The notes below the pieces were generated by a model. It was not told the DNA's origin and made no database searches. It saw only the letters and a list, made by a program, of their open reading frames with translations. A stretch of DNA of 64,000 nucleotides, from NCBI RefSeq assembly GCF_026672375.1, contig NZ_JAPPRA010000001.1:124001-188000 (forward strand). The letters are read 5' to 3'. Every line of letters begins with the position of its first letter. Position 1 is the first letter of the stretch. Positions 17,901-27,537 of the stretch are shown here, piece after piece. The stretch is from Caulobacter sp. SL161. Its GTDB lineage: Bacteria > Pseudomonadota > Alphaproteobacteria > Caulobacterales > Caulobacteraceae. The position numbers and the translations under genes are program-made.

Positions 17901-18743
17901 ATGAAGCTCATCGCGATCGTCTTGGGACTCTGCCTCGCGGTCAGCGCCGCCCAGGCCCAAACGAGCACGCCCGCGCCTGCTCCTGTCATCGAGATCTACA
18001 AGACGGTGGGCGATCAGGCCCTGAAGGCCCACGTGTTCGGCGCGGCCGACAAGGCGCCCGCCCGGCGCGCGGCGGTGCTGCTGTTCCACGGCGGCGGCTG
18101 GACCGAGGGCGAGGCCGAATGGACCTATGGCCGCGCAACGATGCTGGCCGCAATGGGCCTTGTGGCGATTCCGATCCAGTACCGGTTGACCCGCGAGGGC
18201 GTGTCGCCGCTCGATGCGCTGGCCGACGCCTGCGACGCCTTCGCCTGGACGCGGGCCAACGCCAAGCGCCTCGGCGTCGATCCCAAGCGGGTGGCCGCCT
18301 ACGGCGTCAGCGCCGGCGGTCAGCTGTCCGCGGCTGCGGGGCTGGGGGCCTGCCCCGGCAAGGGTCGCGGTCCGGACCTGATGCTCTTGTTGTCACCGGC
18401 TCTGGACGTCGCCGAAGACGGCTGGTTCCGCAAGATCATGGCGGGCAAGGACCCCAACCCGGTGTCGCCGCTCGCCCTGGCGGACCGACGGGGCCCGCCC
18501 ACGGCCATCGTCCAAGGCGAGGCCGACACCCTGACGCCGCTAAAGAGCGCCGAGGCGTTCTGCGCCAAGCGCCGAGCGGCCGGCGGGGTGTGCGAGATCA
18601 ACCGCTATCCGGGGCTCGGTCACCTGCTGACGCGCAATGTCCGCAGCCAGGAGAGCAATTTCGACATCGACCCGCAGGCCAGTCGTGACGGCTTCGCCAA
18701 GCTCCAGGCCTTCCTGACGGCACGCGGCTACGTCCGCCCCTGA
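17901..18743 (+). CDS. Secreted alpha/beta-hydrolase (esterase/lipase)
   Basis: 280 residues; signal peptide MKLIAIVLGLCLAVSAAQAQ. Hydrolase features: oxyanion HGGGWTEGE (about 55-63), nucleophile elbow GVSAGG (Ser about 136), acid in EADTLTP (about 210) and His in GLGHLL (about 238). The HGGG + GxSxGG pattern belongs to hormone-sensitive-lipase/BD-FAE-like esterases. Ribosome site GGGAGAG before ATG 17901. It starts 77 bases after the glycosyltransferase and may be cotranscribed; the substrate is unknown. Confidence 0.85.
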   Translation: MKLIAIVLGLCLAVSAAQAQTSTPAPAPVIEIYKTVGDQALKAHVFGAADKAPARRAAVLLFHGGGWTEGEAEWTYGRATMLAAMGLVAIPIQYRLTREGVSPLDALADACDAFAWTRANAKRLGVDPKRVAAYGVSAGGQLSAAAGLGACPGKGRGPDLMLLLSPALDVAEDGWFRKIMAGKDPNPVSPLALADRRGPPTAIVQGEADTLTPLKSAEAFCAKRRAAGGVCEINRYPGLGHLLTRNVRSQESNFDIDPQASRDGFAKLQAFLTARGYVRP

Positions 18744-18748
18744 AAGGG

Positions 18749-19429
18749 CTAGAATATCCGCCCCTGCAGCCACAGGATCGCCGGATAGGCGCTCAGCCAC
18801 GTCCAGAAGAAGCGATTGAGCCCGAACAGGCAGGCGTTGGCCAGGTGGAAGGTTCCGGCCACGACCAGACCCGCCATCAGGGCCGGCGGCCACAGCAGGG
18901 TCAGCGGGAAGGCCAGCTCAAAGCCCATCACGCCCCAGGACATCGCCCGCAGCAGACCCGGTCGCTGGGCGAAGCCGCGCAGGCTCTCGGCCACCGGATA
19001 GGCCGAGAACTGGAACACGTCCCTCAGCGCCCGTCCCGAGCGCCAGTCCGGGTTCACCACCTTGACCCAGCCCGAGATGAAATAGGACAGGGTCAACTGC
19101 GCGCCCAGATAGCCGAAGGCCAGCTCGGCCAGCATCGGCGTGGGCGCCAGGCTCGACAGCGTCAGGCACCAGAGGATCAAGAGCCCCATCCGGTCGCTGC
19201 CGCCGTTATAGGGCCCCTGGAAGCGGTGCAGGATCAGCAGCGACAGGCCGGCCAGTCCCACCAGCGGCCAGGGGCCCGCAACGCCGGTCAGCGCCAGGAC
19301 CGCCAAGGCGATCCGCGCCGAAAACAGGATCCGCTCATCGCGGAATCCGCGCAGGTGCTCCAGGCTCTGCTGGATCAGCGCCAGGGCCAGCAGGATCTCG
19401 ACGAGGCGACGGGCCAGCTCCAGGCTCAT
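18749..19429 (-). CDS. HTTM-like (vitamin K carboxylase-related) membrane protein
   Basis: 226 residues with about six transmembrane helices. GWVKVVNPDWRSGRALRDVF and the C-terminal CLFGLNRFFWTWLSAYPAILW match the HTTM domain shared with vitamin K-dependent gamma-carboxylase-like proteins. ATG 19429 overlaps the stop of the upstream gene (ATGA), so the two are translationally coupled; the open frame to 19528 is a shadow. Short HTTM proteins of this kind lack the carboxylase's lumenal domain; function unknown. Confidence 0.75.
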   Translation of the reverse strand: MSLELARRLVEILLALALIQQSLEHLRGFRDERILFSARIALAVLALTGVAGPWPLVGLAGLSLLILHRFQGPYNGGSDRMGLLILWCLTLSSLAPTPMLAELAFGYLGAQLTLSYFISGWVKVVNPDWRSGRALRDVFQFSAYPVAESLRGFAQRPGLLRAMSWGVMGFELAFPLTLLWPPALMAGLVVAGTFHLANACLFGLNRFFWTWLSAYPAILWLQGRIF

Positions 19430-19890
19430 CGGATGTCGATCTCCGCCAGCCGGCGCGGCGCAGGCTGGACCATCACCTCTTCGGTGAGGGTCTCGCCGTC
19501 GCGGTGAACGAACACCAGGCGAAAGCACAGCCAGGGGCGTGCGGGGGCGGCCGGTTCGGCGGCCAGGTCGGCGGCGATGCGCTTGAAGAGTTCGGCCTCG
19601 CTGTGCTCGGGGGTGCGGTCCTCGGCCAGCCGCTCGGCGCAGCTCATCACGAAGAGGTTCTGGTTCCAGCGCGGATTCCAGACCAGGCGCTGCAACATCT
19701 CAGGCAGGGACACCCGCGCGGGCCTTGGCCGAAACACCCGCCAGGTCCCGCTCGTATCACCAGGCGAAGCCAGCAGGGCGTACTCGACGCGCGGCGCCGG
19801 CGCGATCACGTCGAAGAAGTTCCACGACGGAACCAGGGCCGGGGCCAGGAGCTTCAGCGGCGCCAGGAGCGGCTCGGTTCGGCGGGGCAT
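19426..19890 (-). CDS. Conserved hypothetical partner of the HTTM protein
   Basis: 154 residues from ATG 19890 (AAAGGA about 9 bases upstream; a TTG at 19911 is less likely). Soluble, with Trp- and Arg-rich segments such as LVWNPRWNQNLFVMSCAERLA and WLCFRLVFVHRDGETLTEEV. I recognise no motif. The ATGA overlap with the HTTM gene suggests the two products work together in or at the membrane. Confidence 0.65.
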   Translation of the reverse strand: MPRRTEPLLAPLKLLAPALVPSWNFFDVIAPAPRVEYALLASPGDTSGTWRVFRPRPARVSLPEMLQRLVWNPRWNQNLFVMSCAERLAEDRTPEHSEAELFKRIAADLAAEPAAPARPWLCFRLVFVHRDGETLTEEVMVQPAPRRLAEIDIR

Positions 19891-20176
19891 CCAGGGTCCT
19901 TTCAGCGCCAAGCTAAGCCGGAACGCAGACGCAGTTCAATCGGGGCAATCCGTACACGGTCAATACATTCGTAGATCATCGCAAGTATCCATCGCCGGTC
20001 TTTGAGATTGAAAATCAGTACGCCGCTGCAATCCCAGAAGCGTCCTCAATCCGGGCTCGGCGACAAAAGGCCACACTCTTCGAAAGGTTATATTTTACAC
20101 GAAATTCACCGAGACAGATCAGCGTTATATGGACTTAGGCGGTGTTCCGCCTCGCAAGACGCACGGATCACGGTGA

Positions 20177-21859
20177 ATGATCAAACTTCTGAACGGCTCC
20201 GCGGGCGACGCCAGCCAGAAGATCGACGCACTCGACAAATCGCTCGCGATGATCGAGTTCGACGTCAAGGGAACGATCCTCGCGGCCAACGCCAACTTCT
20301 GCAAAGCCATGGGCTATGAGGCGCGGGAGATCATCGGCAAGCACCACAGCCTGTTCGTGGACCCGGAATACGCCGCCAGCCAGGCCTATCGCGACTTCTG
20401 GATGAAGCTGGGCCAGGGTCAGTTCGACGCGCGGGAGTATCTGCGCCTGGGCAAGGGCGGCAGGGAAGTCTGGATCCAGGCCTCCTACAACCCGGTCAAG
20501 AACAGCGCCGGCAAGGTGACCCGGATTCTGAAGGTCGCGACCGACATCACGGCTCAGAAAGAGGTAGAAGCCGAGCGGACCGCCAAGCTCGACGCCGTGG
20601 AACGCGTGCAGGCCACGATCGAATTCACGGTCGACGGCGTCATTCTCAACGCAAACGAGAACTTCCTGGCCACCGTCGGCTATGCGCTTTCCGAGATCCA
20701 GAGCAAGCATCACAGCATATTCGTCGATCCGGCCGAAGCGCGGTCGGAGGCCTATGCCGCATTCTGGCGCCGGCTGAACGCCGGCGAGTTCGTCGCCGCG
20801 GAGTTCCGGCGGATCGGCAAGGGCGGCAAGGAGGTCTGGATCCAGGCGTCCTACAATCCGGTGTTCGACGCCAAGGGTCGGGTGGTCAAGGTCGTCAAGT
20901 TCGCGACCGACGTGACAGGCCGCGTCGATGCGGTCAATCAGATCGCCCAGGCCCTGGCGCGTCTCGCCGCCAACGATCTGAGCTATCGGATGGCGGCGCA
21001 GATCGACGCCCAGTTCGCCTCTGTCCGCGACGACTTCAACGACGCCGTGGCGGCGCTTGATGAAACGATTGGAGCGGTCGCCTCGGCCACGCGGAATGTC
21101 GCCACCGGCGCCAATGAAATCTCGACAGCGTCGGACAATCTCTCGCGGCGTACGGAGCAGCAGGCCGCCAGTCTCGAGGAAACCGCTGCGGCGCTGCATG
21201 AGATCACCGCCACAGTCGGCCGGAGCGCCGACGGCGCCAAGCGCGCGTCGGTGGCGGCCTCCGATGCGCGCGTTGACGCGGCCAAGTCCGGAGAGATCGT
21301 CGGGGAAGCGGTCTCGGCGATGGATGGCATCGAGTCGAGCTCGAACCAGATCAACCAGATCATCAGCGTGATCGACGAGATCGCCTTCCAGACCAACCTT
21401 CTGGCTCTGAACGCCGGCGTCGAGGCCGCACGCGCGGGCGAGGCGGGACGAGGCTTCGCCGTGGTGGCTCAGGAAGTGCGCGCTCTGGCCCAGCGCTCGG
21501 CCGACGCCGCCAAGGAGATCAAGGTCCTGATCGCCAACAGCTCAACCCAGGTCGAACGCGGGGTGAAACTGGTCGGCGACACCGGACGGGCGCTGCAATC
21601 GATCGTCAGCAAGGTGAGCGAGATCGACACCCTGATCAGCGATATCGCCCAGTCATCGCGGGAGCAGGCGACGGGGCTGGGCGAGGTGAATGTGGCCGTC
21701 AACCAGATGGACCAGGTCACCCAGCAGAACGCCGCCATGGTGGAGGAAGCGACGGCGGCGGCGGCGAGCCTGCGTCATGAAGCCGACGAACTCGACAAAC
21801 TGATCGCGCGCTTCAATGTGACGGCGCGCGCAGCCCGTCGTCCCCGGCTGGTGGCTTAG
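20177..21859 (+). CDS. Soluble methyl-accepting chemotaxis protein with two PAS domains
   Basis: 560 residues and no transmembrane segment, so a cytoplasmic chemoreceptor. PAS 1 spans about 15-125 and PAS 2 about 140-245; the two share near-identical cores (GKHHSLFVDPEYA / SKHHSIFVDPAEA and EVWIQASYNPV in both), so they arose by duplication. A HAMP-like region (about 245-300) and an MCP signalling domain follow, with hairpin tip [20 protein letters not shown] (about 400). The architecture matches BdlA-type energy or redox sensors. No CheR-binding C-terminal pentapeptide is seen (it ends RPRLVA). No che genes adjoin it. Confidence 0.93.
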   Translation: MIKLLNGSAGDASQKIDALDKSLAMIEFDVKGTILAANANFCKAMGYEAREIIGKHHSLFVDPEYAASQAYRDFWMKLGQGQFDAREYLRLGKGGREVWIQASYNPVKNSAGKVTRILKVATDITAQKEVEAERTAKLDAVERVQATIEFTVDGVILNANENFLATVGYALSEIQSKHHSIFVDPAEARSEAYAAFWRRLNAGEFVAAEFRRIGKGGKEVWIQASYNPVFDAKGRVVKVVKFATDVTGRVDAVNQIAQALARLAANDLSYRMAAQIDAQFASVRDDFNDAVAALDETIGAVASATRNVATGANEISTASDNLSRRTEQQAASLEETAAALHEITATVGRSADGAKRASVAASDARVDAAKSGEIVGEAVSAMDGIESSSNQINQIISVIDEIAFQTNLLALNAGVEAARAGEAGRGFAVVAQEVRALAQRSADAAKEIKVLIANSSTQVERGVKLVGDTGRALQSIVSKVSEIDTLISDIAQSSREQATGLGEVNVAVNQMDQVTQQNAAMVEEATAAAASLRHEADELDKLIARFNVTARAARRPRLVA

Positions 21860-21896
21860 GATCATCAACCGCCGCCGCGCTGGCTGACGCACCACA

Positions 21897-22397
21897 TCAG
21901 ATAGGGTGAAGAGAGCTGTCCCTGGCCGCCGACAAGGGGGCCGGCGGCGCGATCGGCGCTCGAACCGTTTTCCGCGTCACATAGCGGCGCACCCGCTTGC
22001 GGGTCTTCTTCAGCAGGCGCCAGCGGGCCTTGCGCAGGACCAGCTTCTCGGTGCGCAGCATCTGTTGCCAGACGACCAGCAGCACCTCCGGCTCGCGGCG
22101 CATCAGGCGGCGGATCGGGAAAACGAGCTTGGGATGGCGGCGCTGCCAGCGGATGAACTGCTTGCGGGCCTGGAACGAGTAGCGCAGCACGATCATCAGA
22201 CCGATGACCAGCAGCGGCAGGCCGACATGCCCGGGGAGCGGCGTCAGAACGGCGCCGACCAGGATGACCAGGACGCCAAAGCTGAGGGCCGTCCACCGGA
22301 AAGCGCGGGCCGCGGCTTCACGTACCAGTAGGGCCAGCCGCGCGCGGCGCCGGAGTCTGTGCTTGACACCGTCCAAGGCTGGGGCGGCGGCGGTCAC
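21897..22397 (-). CDS. PGPGW-type small membrane protein, downstream paralogue
   Basis: 166 residues starting at GTG 22397, which overlaps the TGA of the upstream paralogue (GTGA). Two adjacent hydrophobic segments around the loop LTPLPGHVGLPLLVIG form the PGPGW-type hairpin, followed by a basic stretch QARKQFIRWQRRHPKL and an Arg/Lys-rich tail. It is about 45% like its neighbour across the core. The frame is open to 22505, but that would overlap the neighbour by 112 bases. Confidence 0.75.
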   Translation of the reverse strand: MTAAAPALDGVKHRLRRRARLALLVREAAARAFRWTALSFGVLVILVGAVLTPLPGHVGLPLLVIGLMIVLRYSFQARKQFIRWQRRHPKLVFPIRRLMRREPEVLLVVWQQMLRTEKLVLRKARWRLLKKTRKRVRRYVTRKTVRAPIAPPAPLSAARDSSLHPI

Positions 22398-22813
22398 CGG
22401 CCCGTTTGCTTGCGGGTGCGCCGTTTCAGGGACTTGCGCCAGCGCACGCCCACGCGCCACTTGCGCGGCATGACGATGCGCTCGATGCGCAACGCCTGTT
22501 GCCACGCCACGGGAATGACCTCGGGCTCGCGCCGCAGCAGGCGACGGATCGGGAAGATCAGCTTGGGGTGCGCCTGCTGAAAGCGGACGAACTGCTTTCG
22601 GGCCTTGAACGAGTTGCGCAGCACCAGCATCAGGCCAATGACCGTCAGCGGCAGGCCCATCGGCCCCGGCAGCGGCGCGATCAGCGCGCCGCCGGCGATG
22701 AACACCAGGCCAAGCGCCACCAGCGCCACGCGCAGAAAGCGCGCGACGAGCTCACGGGCGAGGTCATCGGCGGTGCGGCGGGCGCGCGGCATGGCGAGGG
22801 CAAAAGCGTTCAT
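22394..22813 (-). CDS. PGPGW-type small membrane protein, upstream paralogue
   Basis: 139 residues: a hydrophobic hairpin around LIAPLPGPMGLPLTVIGLML, then KARKQFVRFQQAHPKLIFPIRRLLRREPEV and a basic C-terminus. Tandem duplicate of the next gene, translationally coupled to it. The family (putative transmembrane protein PGPGW) has no established function; the basic cytoplasmic tail suggests contact with membrane surface or nucleic acid, which is inference. Confidence 0.8.
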   Translation of the reverse strand: MNAFALAMPRARRTADDLARELVARFLRVALVALGLVFIAGGALIAPLPGPMGLPLTVIGLMLVLRNSFKARKQFVRFQQAHPKLIFPIRRLLRREPEVIPVAWQQALRIERIVMPRKWRVGVRWRKSLKRRTRKQTGR

Positions 22814-22889
22814 CGGGGGTCAACGGGGCTCGCGCCTCGCCTGCTCCCTGGGAAAACCAGTCAGCCCCGACGCGCCTCCCCGATATGTG

Positions 22890-22920
22890 GAGGGAAGAAG
22901 GCGCCGTAAAGGCGCCCTCT
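22890..22920 (-). terminator. Probable terminator of the gcv operon
   Basis: On the minus strand a GGCGCC-TTTAC-GGCGCC hairpin followed by TTCTTCC lies 25-55 bases after the gcvPB stop. The T-tract is weak. Confidence 0.55.
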
Positions 22921-22944
22921 GGTCGCATGGGGGTATGGAAAATG

Positions 22945-24525
22945 CTATTCAGCCGCTAGTGGCGCCGCAGCAACAGGTTTCCACCTCAACCGGGGCTTGC
23001 GGGCGGCCTGAGTCTCGTCCAGGCGCCGGAGCGGCGCGTGGAAGGGGGCGCCCTTGAATCGCTCGGTGTCCCCAGCCTTGGCGGCGCCCGCCAGGGCGCG
23101 CAGGGCGGCGATGAAGCGATCCAGCTCGTGCTTGCTCTCGGTTTCGGTCGGCTCGATCAGCATCGCGCCGTGGACGACCAGCGGGAAGTACATGGTCATC
23201 GGGTGGAAGCCCTCGTCGATCATCGCCTTGGCGAAGTCGAGCGTGGTCACGCCGGTGCCTTCCAGCCAGCTGTCGTCGAACAGCGCCTCGTGCATGCACG
23301 GCCCTTGGGGGAACGCCGGGCTCATCACGTCCTTGAGCTGGGCCTTGATGTAGTTGGCGTTGAGGACGGCGTCCTCGGCCACCTGACGCAGGCCGTCGGC
23401 CCCGTGGCTGAGCATGTAGGCGTAGGCGCGGACATACATGCCCATCTGACCGTGGAAGGCGCTCATGCGGCCAAAGGCGGTCTTGGCGTCGTCGTCGCCG
23501 GCGTGCTCGGCCAGCTCAAAGCCGTTGTCGCCGTGGGTGAGCCAGGGCGTCGGCGCGAACGGCGCCAGGGCTTCGCTCAGCACCACCGGACCCGCGCCCG
23601 GACCGCCGCCGCCGTGCGGCGTCGAGAAGGTCTTGTGCAGGTTGATGTGCATGGCGTCGACGCCCAGATCGCCCGGACGCACCCGGCCGACAATGGCGTT
23701 GAAGTTGGCGCCGTCGCAGTAGAAATAGGCCCCGGCCGCATGGGTCAGGCGGGCGATCTCGACGACGTCGCGCTCGAACAGGCCGCAGGTGTTGGGATTG
23801 GTGACCATGATGGCGGCCACGTGGTCGCCGAGCTTGGACTCCAGGTCCGCCAGGTCGACGCGGCCGTCTTCCGTCTGGGCGATCTCGACGACGGTGTAGC
23901 CGACGAAGGCCGCCGTGGCCGGGTTGGTGCCGTGGGCGCTGGTCGGCGCCAGGACCGTCTTGCGGTGGCCGTTGCCGGCCGCCTCGTGGGCGGCGCGGAT
24001 GGCCAGCAGGCCGCAGAGCTCGCCATGGGCGCCGGCCTTGGGCGTCAGGGCGACGGCGGGCATGCCGGTCAGGGTCTTCAGCCAGTGGGCCAGACGGTCC
24101 ATCAGCTCCAGCGCGCCCTGCACCGTCGAGGTCGGCTGCAGCGGGTGGATGTCCGAGAAGCCGGGTAGGCGCGCCATCTTCTCGTTCAGGCGCGGATTGT
24201 GCTTCATCGTGCACGAGCCCAGCGGATACAGCGCCAGGTCGATGGCGTGGTTCTTTTGGCTGAGGCGCACATAGTGGCGCACGACCTCCGGCTCCGACAG
24301 GCCCGGCAGGCCGATCGGCGCGTCACGCAGCAGGCCGGCGAGGTCGCTGGACGGCGCGGCGGTGACCGGCGGCAGGTCGACGCCGGCCTTGTTCCAGCCG
24401 TCCAGTTCGAAGATCAGGGCCTCGTCCTGCAGCAGACCGCGAGCGCCGGTCAGGGTCTCGTGACCGTTGGCGGCGTCGTTAGCGGCTTCGGGACGCGTGG
24501 GGCGGCCGACATTGTTCATGCTCAT
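22945..24525 (-). CDS. gcvPB: Glycine dehydrogenase (decarboxylating) subunit 2
   Basis: 526 residues. The P-protein of the glycine cleavage system decarboxylates glycine and passes the aminomethyl group to lipoylated GcvH; here it is the split two-subunit type, and this subunit carries the PLP lysine in [16 protein letters not shown]. Other family segments: [26 protein letters not shown] and TNPNTCGLF. The start ATG overlaps the gcvPA stop (ATGA); a second in-frame ATG is two codons on. Last gene of the gcvT-H-PA-PB unit. Confidence 0.97.
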   Translation of the reverse strand: MSMNNVGRPTRPEAANDAANGHETLTGARGLLQDEALIFELDGWNKAGVDLPPVTAAPSSDLAGLLRDAPIGLPGLSEPEVVRHYVRLSQKNHAIDLALYPLGSCTMKHNPRLNEKMARLPGFSDIHPLQPTSTVQGALELMDRLAHWLKTLTGMPAVALTPKAGAHGELCGLLAIRAAHEAAGNGHRKTVLAPTSAHGTNPATAAFVGYTVVEIAQTEDGRVDLADLESKLGDHVAAIMVTNPNTCGLFERDVVEIARLTHAAGAYFYCDGANFNAIVGRVRPGDLGVDAMHINLHKTFSTPHGGGGPGAGPVVLSEALAPFAPTPWLTHGDNGFELAEHAGDDDAKTAFGRMSAFHGQMGMYVRAYAYMLSHGADGLRQVAEDAVLNANYIKAQLKDVMSPAFPQGPCMHEALFDDSWLEGTGVTTLDFAKAMIDEGFHPMTMYFPLVVHGAMLIEPTETESKHELDRFIAALRALAGAAKAGDTERFKGAPFHAPLRRLDETQAARKPRLRWKPVAAAPLAAE

Positions 24526-25868
24526 TGGGCGAACACCTTGGTCAGGGCCTTGGCGAAAACATTGATGTCGATATCGAGCGTGGTCTCGGTGGCGGCGACC
24601 AGCAGCACGTCATCGAGGCCGGCGGCGCCGTCTAGGCGCGAGAACGGGACACCGGCGATGATACCGTGACCCGCCAGGGTCTCGACGACCTCGGCGGCCT
24701 TGCCCGGAACCTTGATGGCGAACTCGTTGAAGAAGCGGGGCGTAAGGATCTCCACGCCCGGCACGGCCTTCAGCGCATCACGCAGGGCCAGGGCCTTCTG
24801 GTGGTTGACCGCCGCCAGCTGGCGCAGGCCGGTCTCGCCCAAGAGGCTCATGTGGATCGAGAAGGCGAGCGCGCAGAGGCCGCTGTTGGTGCAGATGTTA
24901 GACGTGGCCTTGTCGCGGCGGATGTGTTGCTCGCGGGTCGACAGGGTCAGCACGAAGCCGCGCTTACCGTCGGCGTCGACCGTCTCGCCGCACAGGCGGC
25001 CCGGCATCTGGCGGACGAACTTTTCCTTGCAGGCGAAGAGGCCGACATAGGGGCCGCCGAAGTTCAGGCCATTGCCGATCGACTGGCCCTCGGCCACGGC
25101 GATGTCGGCGCCCATTTCACCGGGCGACTTCAGCAGGCCGAACGAGACGGCTTCGGTCGTGACCACGATCAGCAGCGCGCCGGCGGCGTGGGCCGCCTCG
25201 GCGATCTTGCTCACGTCGGTGACCGTGCCGAACACGTTCGGCGTCTGGACGACGACGCAGGCGGTGTCCTGGTCGATGGCGGCGATCACGGCGTCTTCCG
25301 CGTCGACGGCGGCGGGCAGGGCCTGGGTGGCGACGCCGGCGGCGTGGGCCAGGGTCTCGATCGCGCCGACATAGTGCGGGTGCAGGCCGCCCGACATCAC
25401 CGCCTTGTTCTTGCGGGTGACGCGCTGGGCCATCATCACGGCCTCGGCCGCGCCGGTCGAGCCGTCATAGAGCGAGGCGTTGGCCACTTCCATGCCGGTC
25501 AGGGCCGCGACCTGGGTCTGGAACTCGAACAGGACCTGCAAGGTGCCCTGGGCGATTTCCGGCTGGTACGGCGTGTAGCTGGTCAGGAACTCCGACCGCT
25601 GGATGATATGGTCGACCGTGGCCGGCACGTGGTGGCGATAGGCGCCGGCGCCGCAGAAGAACGGCCCCTCCCCCGCGGCGCGATTGCGACGGGCCAGGCC
25701 CGCCATCTCGCGTTCGACATCCAGCTCGCCGGCATGGTGCGGCAGGTCCACCGGCGCGTCGCGGCGGGCCGAGGCCGGCACGTCGACAAAGAGGTCGTCG
25801 ATCGACTTGACGCCGATCGCGCCGAGCATCTCGACGCGGTCTTCGGGGGTCAGGGGGAGGTAGCGCAT
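24522..25868 (-). CDS. gcvPA: Glycine dehydrogenase (decarboxylating) subunit 1
   Basis: 448 residues, the N-terminal-half homologue of the P-protein ([64 protein letters not shown]). It pairs with GcvPB to form the active heterotetramer. It overlaps gcvPB by four bases. Between gcvH and this gene lies a 117-base space filled by a GTCATCCCGG-family palindrome, which could dampen or stabilise transcript from the riboswitch promoter. Confidence 0.97.
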   Translation of the reverse strand: MRYLPLTPEDRVEMLGAIGVKSIDDLFVDVPASARRDAPVDLPHHAGELDVEREMAGLARRNRAAGEGPFFCGAGAYRHHVPATVDHIIQRSEFLTSYTPYQPEIAQGTLQVLFEFQTQVAALTGMEVANASLYDGSTGAAEAVMMAQRVTRKNKAVMSGGLHPHYVGAIETLAHAAGVATQALPAAVDAEDAVIAAIDQDTACVVVQTPNVFGTVTDVSKIAEAAHAAGALLIVVTTEAVSFGLLKSPGEMGADIAVAEGQSIGNGLNFGGPYVGLFACKEKFVRQMPGRLCGETVDADGKRGFVLTLSTREQHIRRDKATSNICTNSGLCALAFSIHMSLLGETGLRQLAAVNHQKALALRDALKAVPGVEILTPRFFNEFAIKVPGKAAEVVETLAGHGIIAGVPFSRLDGAAGLDDVLLVAATETTLDIDINVFAKALTKVFAQ

Positions 25869-25886
25869 GTTTTCTGTGCCTGATTT

Positions 25887-25979
25887 GTCATCCCGGCCGT
25901 AGCGGAGCCGAGAGCCGGGACCTTGGAAAGCGCAGCGCTTCCGGCGGTCCCGGCTCGGCCTTCGGCCGTCCGGGATGAC
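25887..25979. repeat. Palindromic repeat (GTCATCCCGG family) inside the gcv operon, copy 2
   Basis: Outer arms GTCATCCCGGCCG...CGTCCGGGATGAC with inner GCCGGGACC...GGTCCCGGC stem. Unlike the sister copies (9207, 28294, 42397), which lie between convergent genes, this one separates two same-strand genes, gcvH and gcvPA. Confidence 0.8.
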
Positions 25980-25985
25980 AGGTTT

Positions 25986-26351
25986 CTACAGCGTGGCGAG
26001 GAAGGCTTCGTAGGCGTCGCGGTCCATCAGGGCGTCGAGCTCGGCCGGGTTGGCGAGCTTGATCTTGGCGAACCAGCCGCCGCTTTCGGGCAGGGCGTTG
26101 ACGGTCTCCGGCGCGCCGGCCAGCTCGCCGTTGCCTTCGATCACTTCACCCGACACCGGGGCGTAGACGTCAGAAGCGGCCTTGACGCTCTCGACGACAG
26201 CCAGACCTTCGCCCTGCTTGACGACCTTGCCCGCTTCCGGGGTCTCGACGAACACGACGTCGCCCAGTTGCTCGGCGGCGTAGGCGGTGATGCCGACCGT
26301 GGCCACGTCGCCCTCGACGATGACCCACTCGTGATCCTTGGTGAAACGCAT
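25986..26351 (-). CDS. gcvH: Glycine cleavage system H protein
   Basis: 121 residues, usual length. Lipoyl-domain protein that shuttles the aminomethyl intermediate between P-, T- and L-proteins. Starts [10 protein letters not shown]; the lipoylated Lys is K57 in [13 protein letters not shown], with GELAG and GGWFAKIKL downstream as in the family. It follows gcvT by 18 bases in the same transcript. Confidence 0.97.
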   Translation of the reverse strand: MRFTKDHEWVIVEGDVATVGITAYAAEQLGDVVFVETPEAGKVVKQGEGLAVVESVKAASDVYAPVSGEVIEGNGELAGAPETVNALPESGGWFAKIKLANPAELDALMDRDAYEAFLATL

Positions 26352-26369
26352 CTTGGTGAGTCCCCTGAG

Positions 26370-27482
26370 TTAGATTTTGCGGGCGTAACGGTTCGGAACG
26401 AACGGGCTGGCCACCACCTCGGCGGCGGCCGGCTTGCCCCGGACGATGACCTTGAGCTTGGTCCCCACCGCCGCATAGGCGGGCGGGGCGAAACCGATGG
26501 CGATCGAGAAGCCGAGGCTGGGGGCGAAGCCGCCGCTGGTCACCTTGCCGATGACATTGCCTGCTTCGTCGGCGATCTCGGCGCCTTCGCGGGCCGGTGC
26601 GCCTTCCAGCACCTTGAGGTTCACGCGGACGCGCGACAGCTCGCCGGCCAGCTCCTTGGCGATGCGGGCCGCGCCCAGATAGTCGCCGGCCTCGCGGCGC
26701 GACTTGCCGACGGCGAAGTTCAGGCCCGCTTCGATCGGCGAGACGGTCTCGTCCAGGTCGTGGCCGTAGAGCGGCAGGCCGGCCTCCAGGCGCAGGCTGT
26801 CGCGGGCGCCCAGGCCGATCGGCTTGACGCGCGCGTCGGCGAGCAGGGTGTTCCAGACCCGCTCAGCGGCGTCGGCCGGCACCGAGATTTCGTAGCCGTC
26901 TTCGCCGGTATAGCCCGAACGCGAGATGATGGCGTCGACGCCGAAGGCGCTCAGGGCCTTGGCGTCCATGAACACCATCTGCGCGGCTTCCTGCACGTGG
27001 GCGGCCAGCACGGCGGCGGCCTCGGGGCCTTGCAGCGCCAGCAGCGCGCGGTCTTCCAGGCGGGTCACGGTGGCCTCGCCCGCCAGTTCGCGGGCGATGA
27101 TGGCGTAGTCGTTGTCCTTGCAGGCGCCGTTGACCACGACGAACAGGCCGTCGTCATCGGGACGCGCGGTCATCAGGTCGTCGACAATGCCGCCCTCGGC
27201 GTTCAGCAGCACGCCGTAGCGCTGCTTGCCGGCCTTCAGGCCCTGATAGTCGGCCGAGACGACCTTTTCGAAGCTCTTGGCGGGGTTCTCGCTGCGAATA
27301 CGGGCCTGCCCCATGTGCGAGACGTCGAACAGGCCCGCATGCTCGCGGGTCCACAGGTGCTCTTTCAGCACCCCGTCCTTGTACTGTACGGGCATGGTAT
27401 AGCCCGCGAACGGCACCATGCGGGCGCCGGCCGCCACATGGGCGTCGTAGAGCGGAGTCTTCTTCAGATCTTGATCGGACAC
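26370..27482 (-). CDS. gcvT: Glycine cleavage system T protein (aminomethyltransferase)
   Basis: Transfers the methylene group from the H-protein arm to tetrahydrofolate and releases ammonia. Family segments: PLYDAHVAAGARMVPFAGYTMPVQY, LFDVSHMGQ, RSGYTGEDGYEI (folate site) and SLRLEAGLPLYGHDLDE. The start is likely GTG 27482 (VSDQDLKKTP) with GGAG nine bases upstream, giving 370 residues; a TTG at 27497 is possible but lies on that ribosome site. First gene of the operon, 50-60 bases after the glycine riboswitch. Confidence 0.97.
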   Translation of the reverse strand: MSDQDLKKTPLYDAHVAAGARMVPFAGYTMPVQYKDGVLKEHLWTREHAGLFDVSHMGQARIRSENPAKSFEKVVSADYQGLKAGKQRYGVLLNAEGGIVDDLMTARPDDDGLFVVVNGACKDNDYAIIARELAGEATVTRLEDRALLALQGPEAAAVLAAHVQEAAQMVFMDAKALSAFGVDAIISRSGYTGEDGYEISVPADAAERVWNTLLADARVKPIGLGARDSLRLEAGLPLYGHDLDETVSPIEAGLNFAVGKSRREAGDYLGAARIAKELAGELSRVRVNLKVLEGAPAREGAEIADEAGNVIGKVTSGGFAPSLGFSIAIGFAPPAYAAVGTKLKVIVRGKPAAAEVVASPFVPNRYARKI

Positions 27483-27537
27483 GCGAGCGGGCTCCAAGCG
27501 GGGTCGGCGACGGGACCGGCCCTACGCCGGTAAGTCG

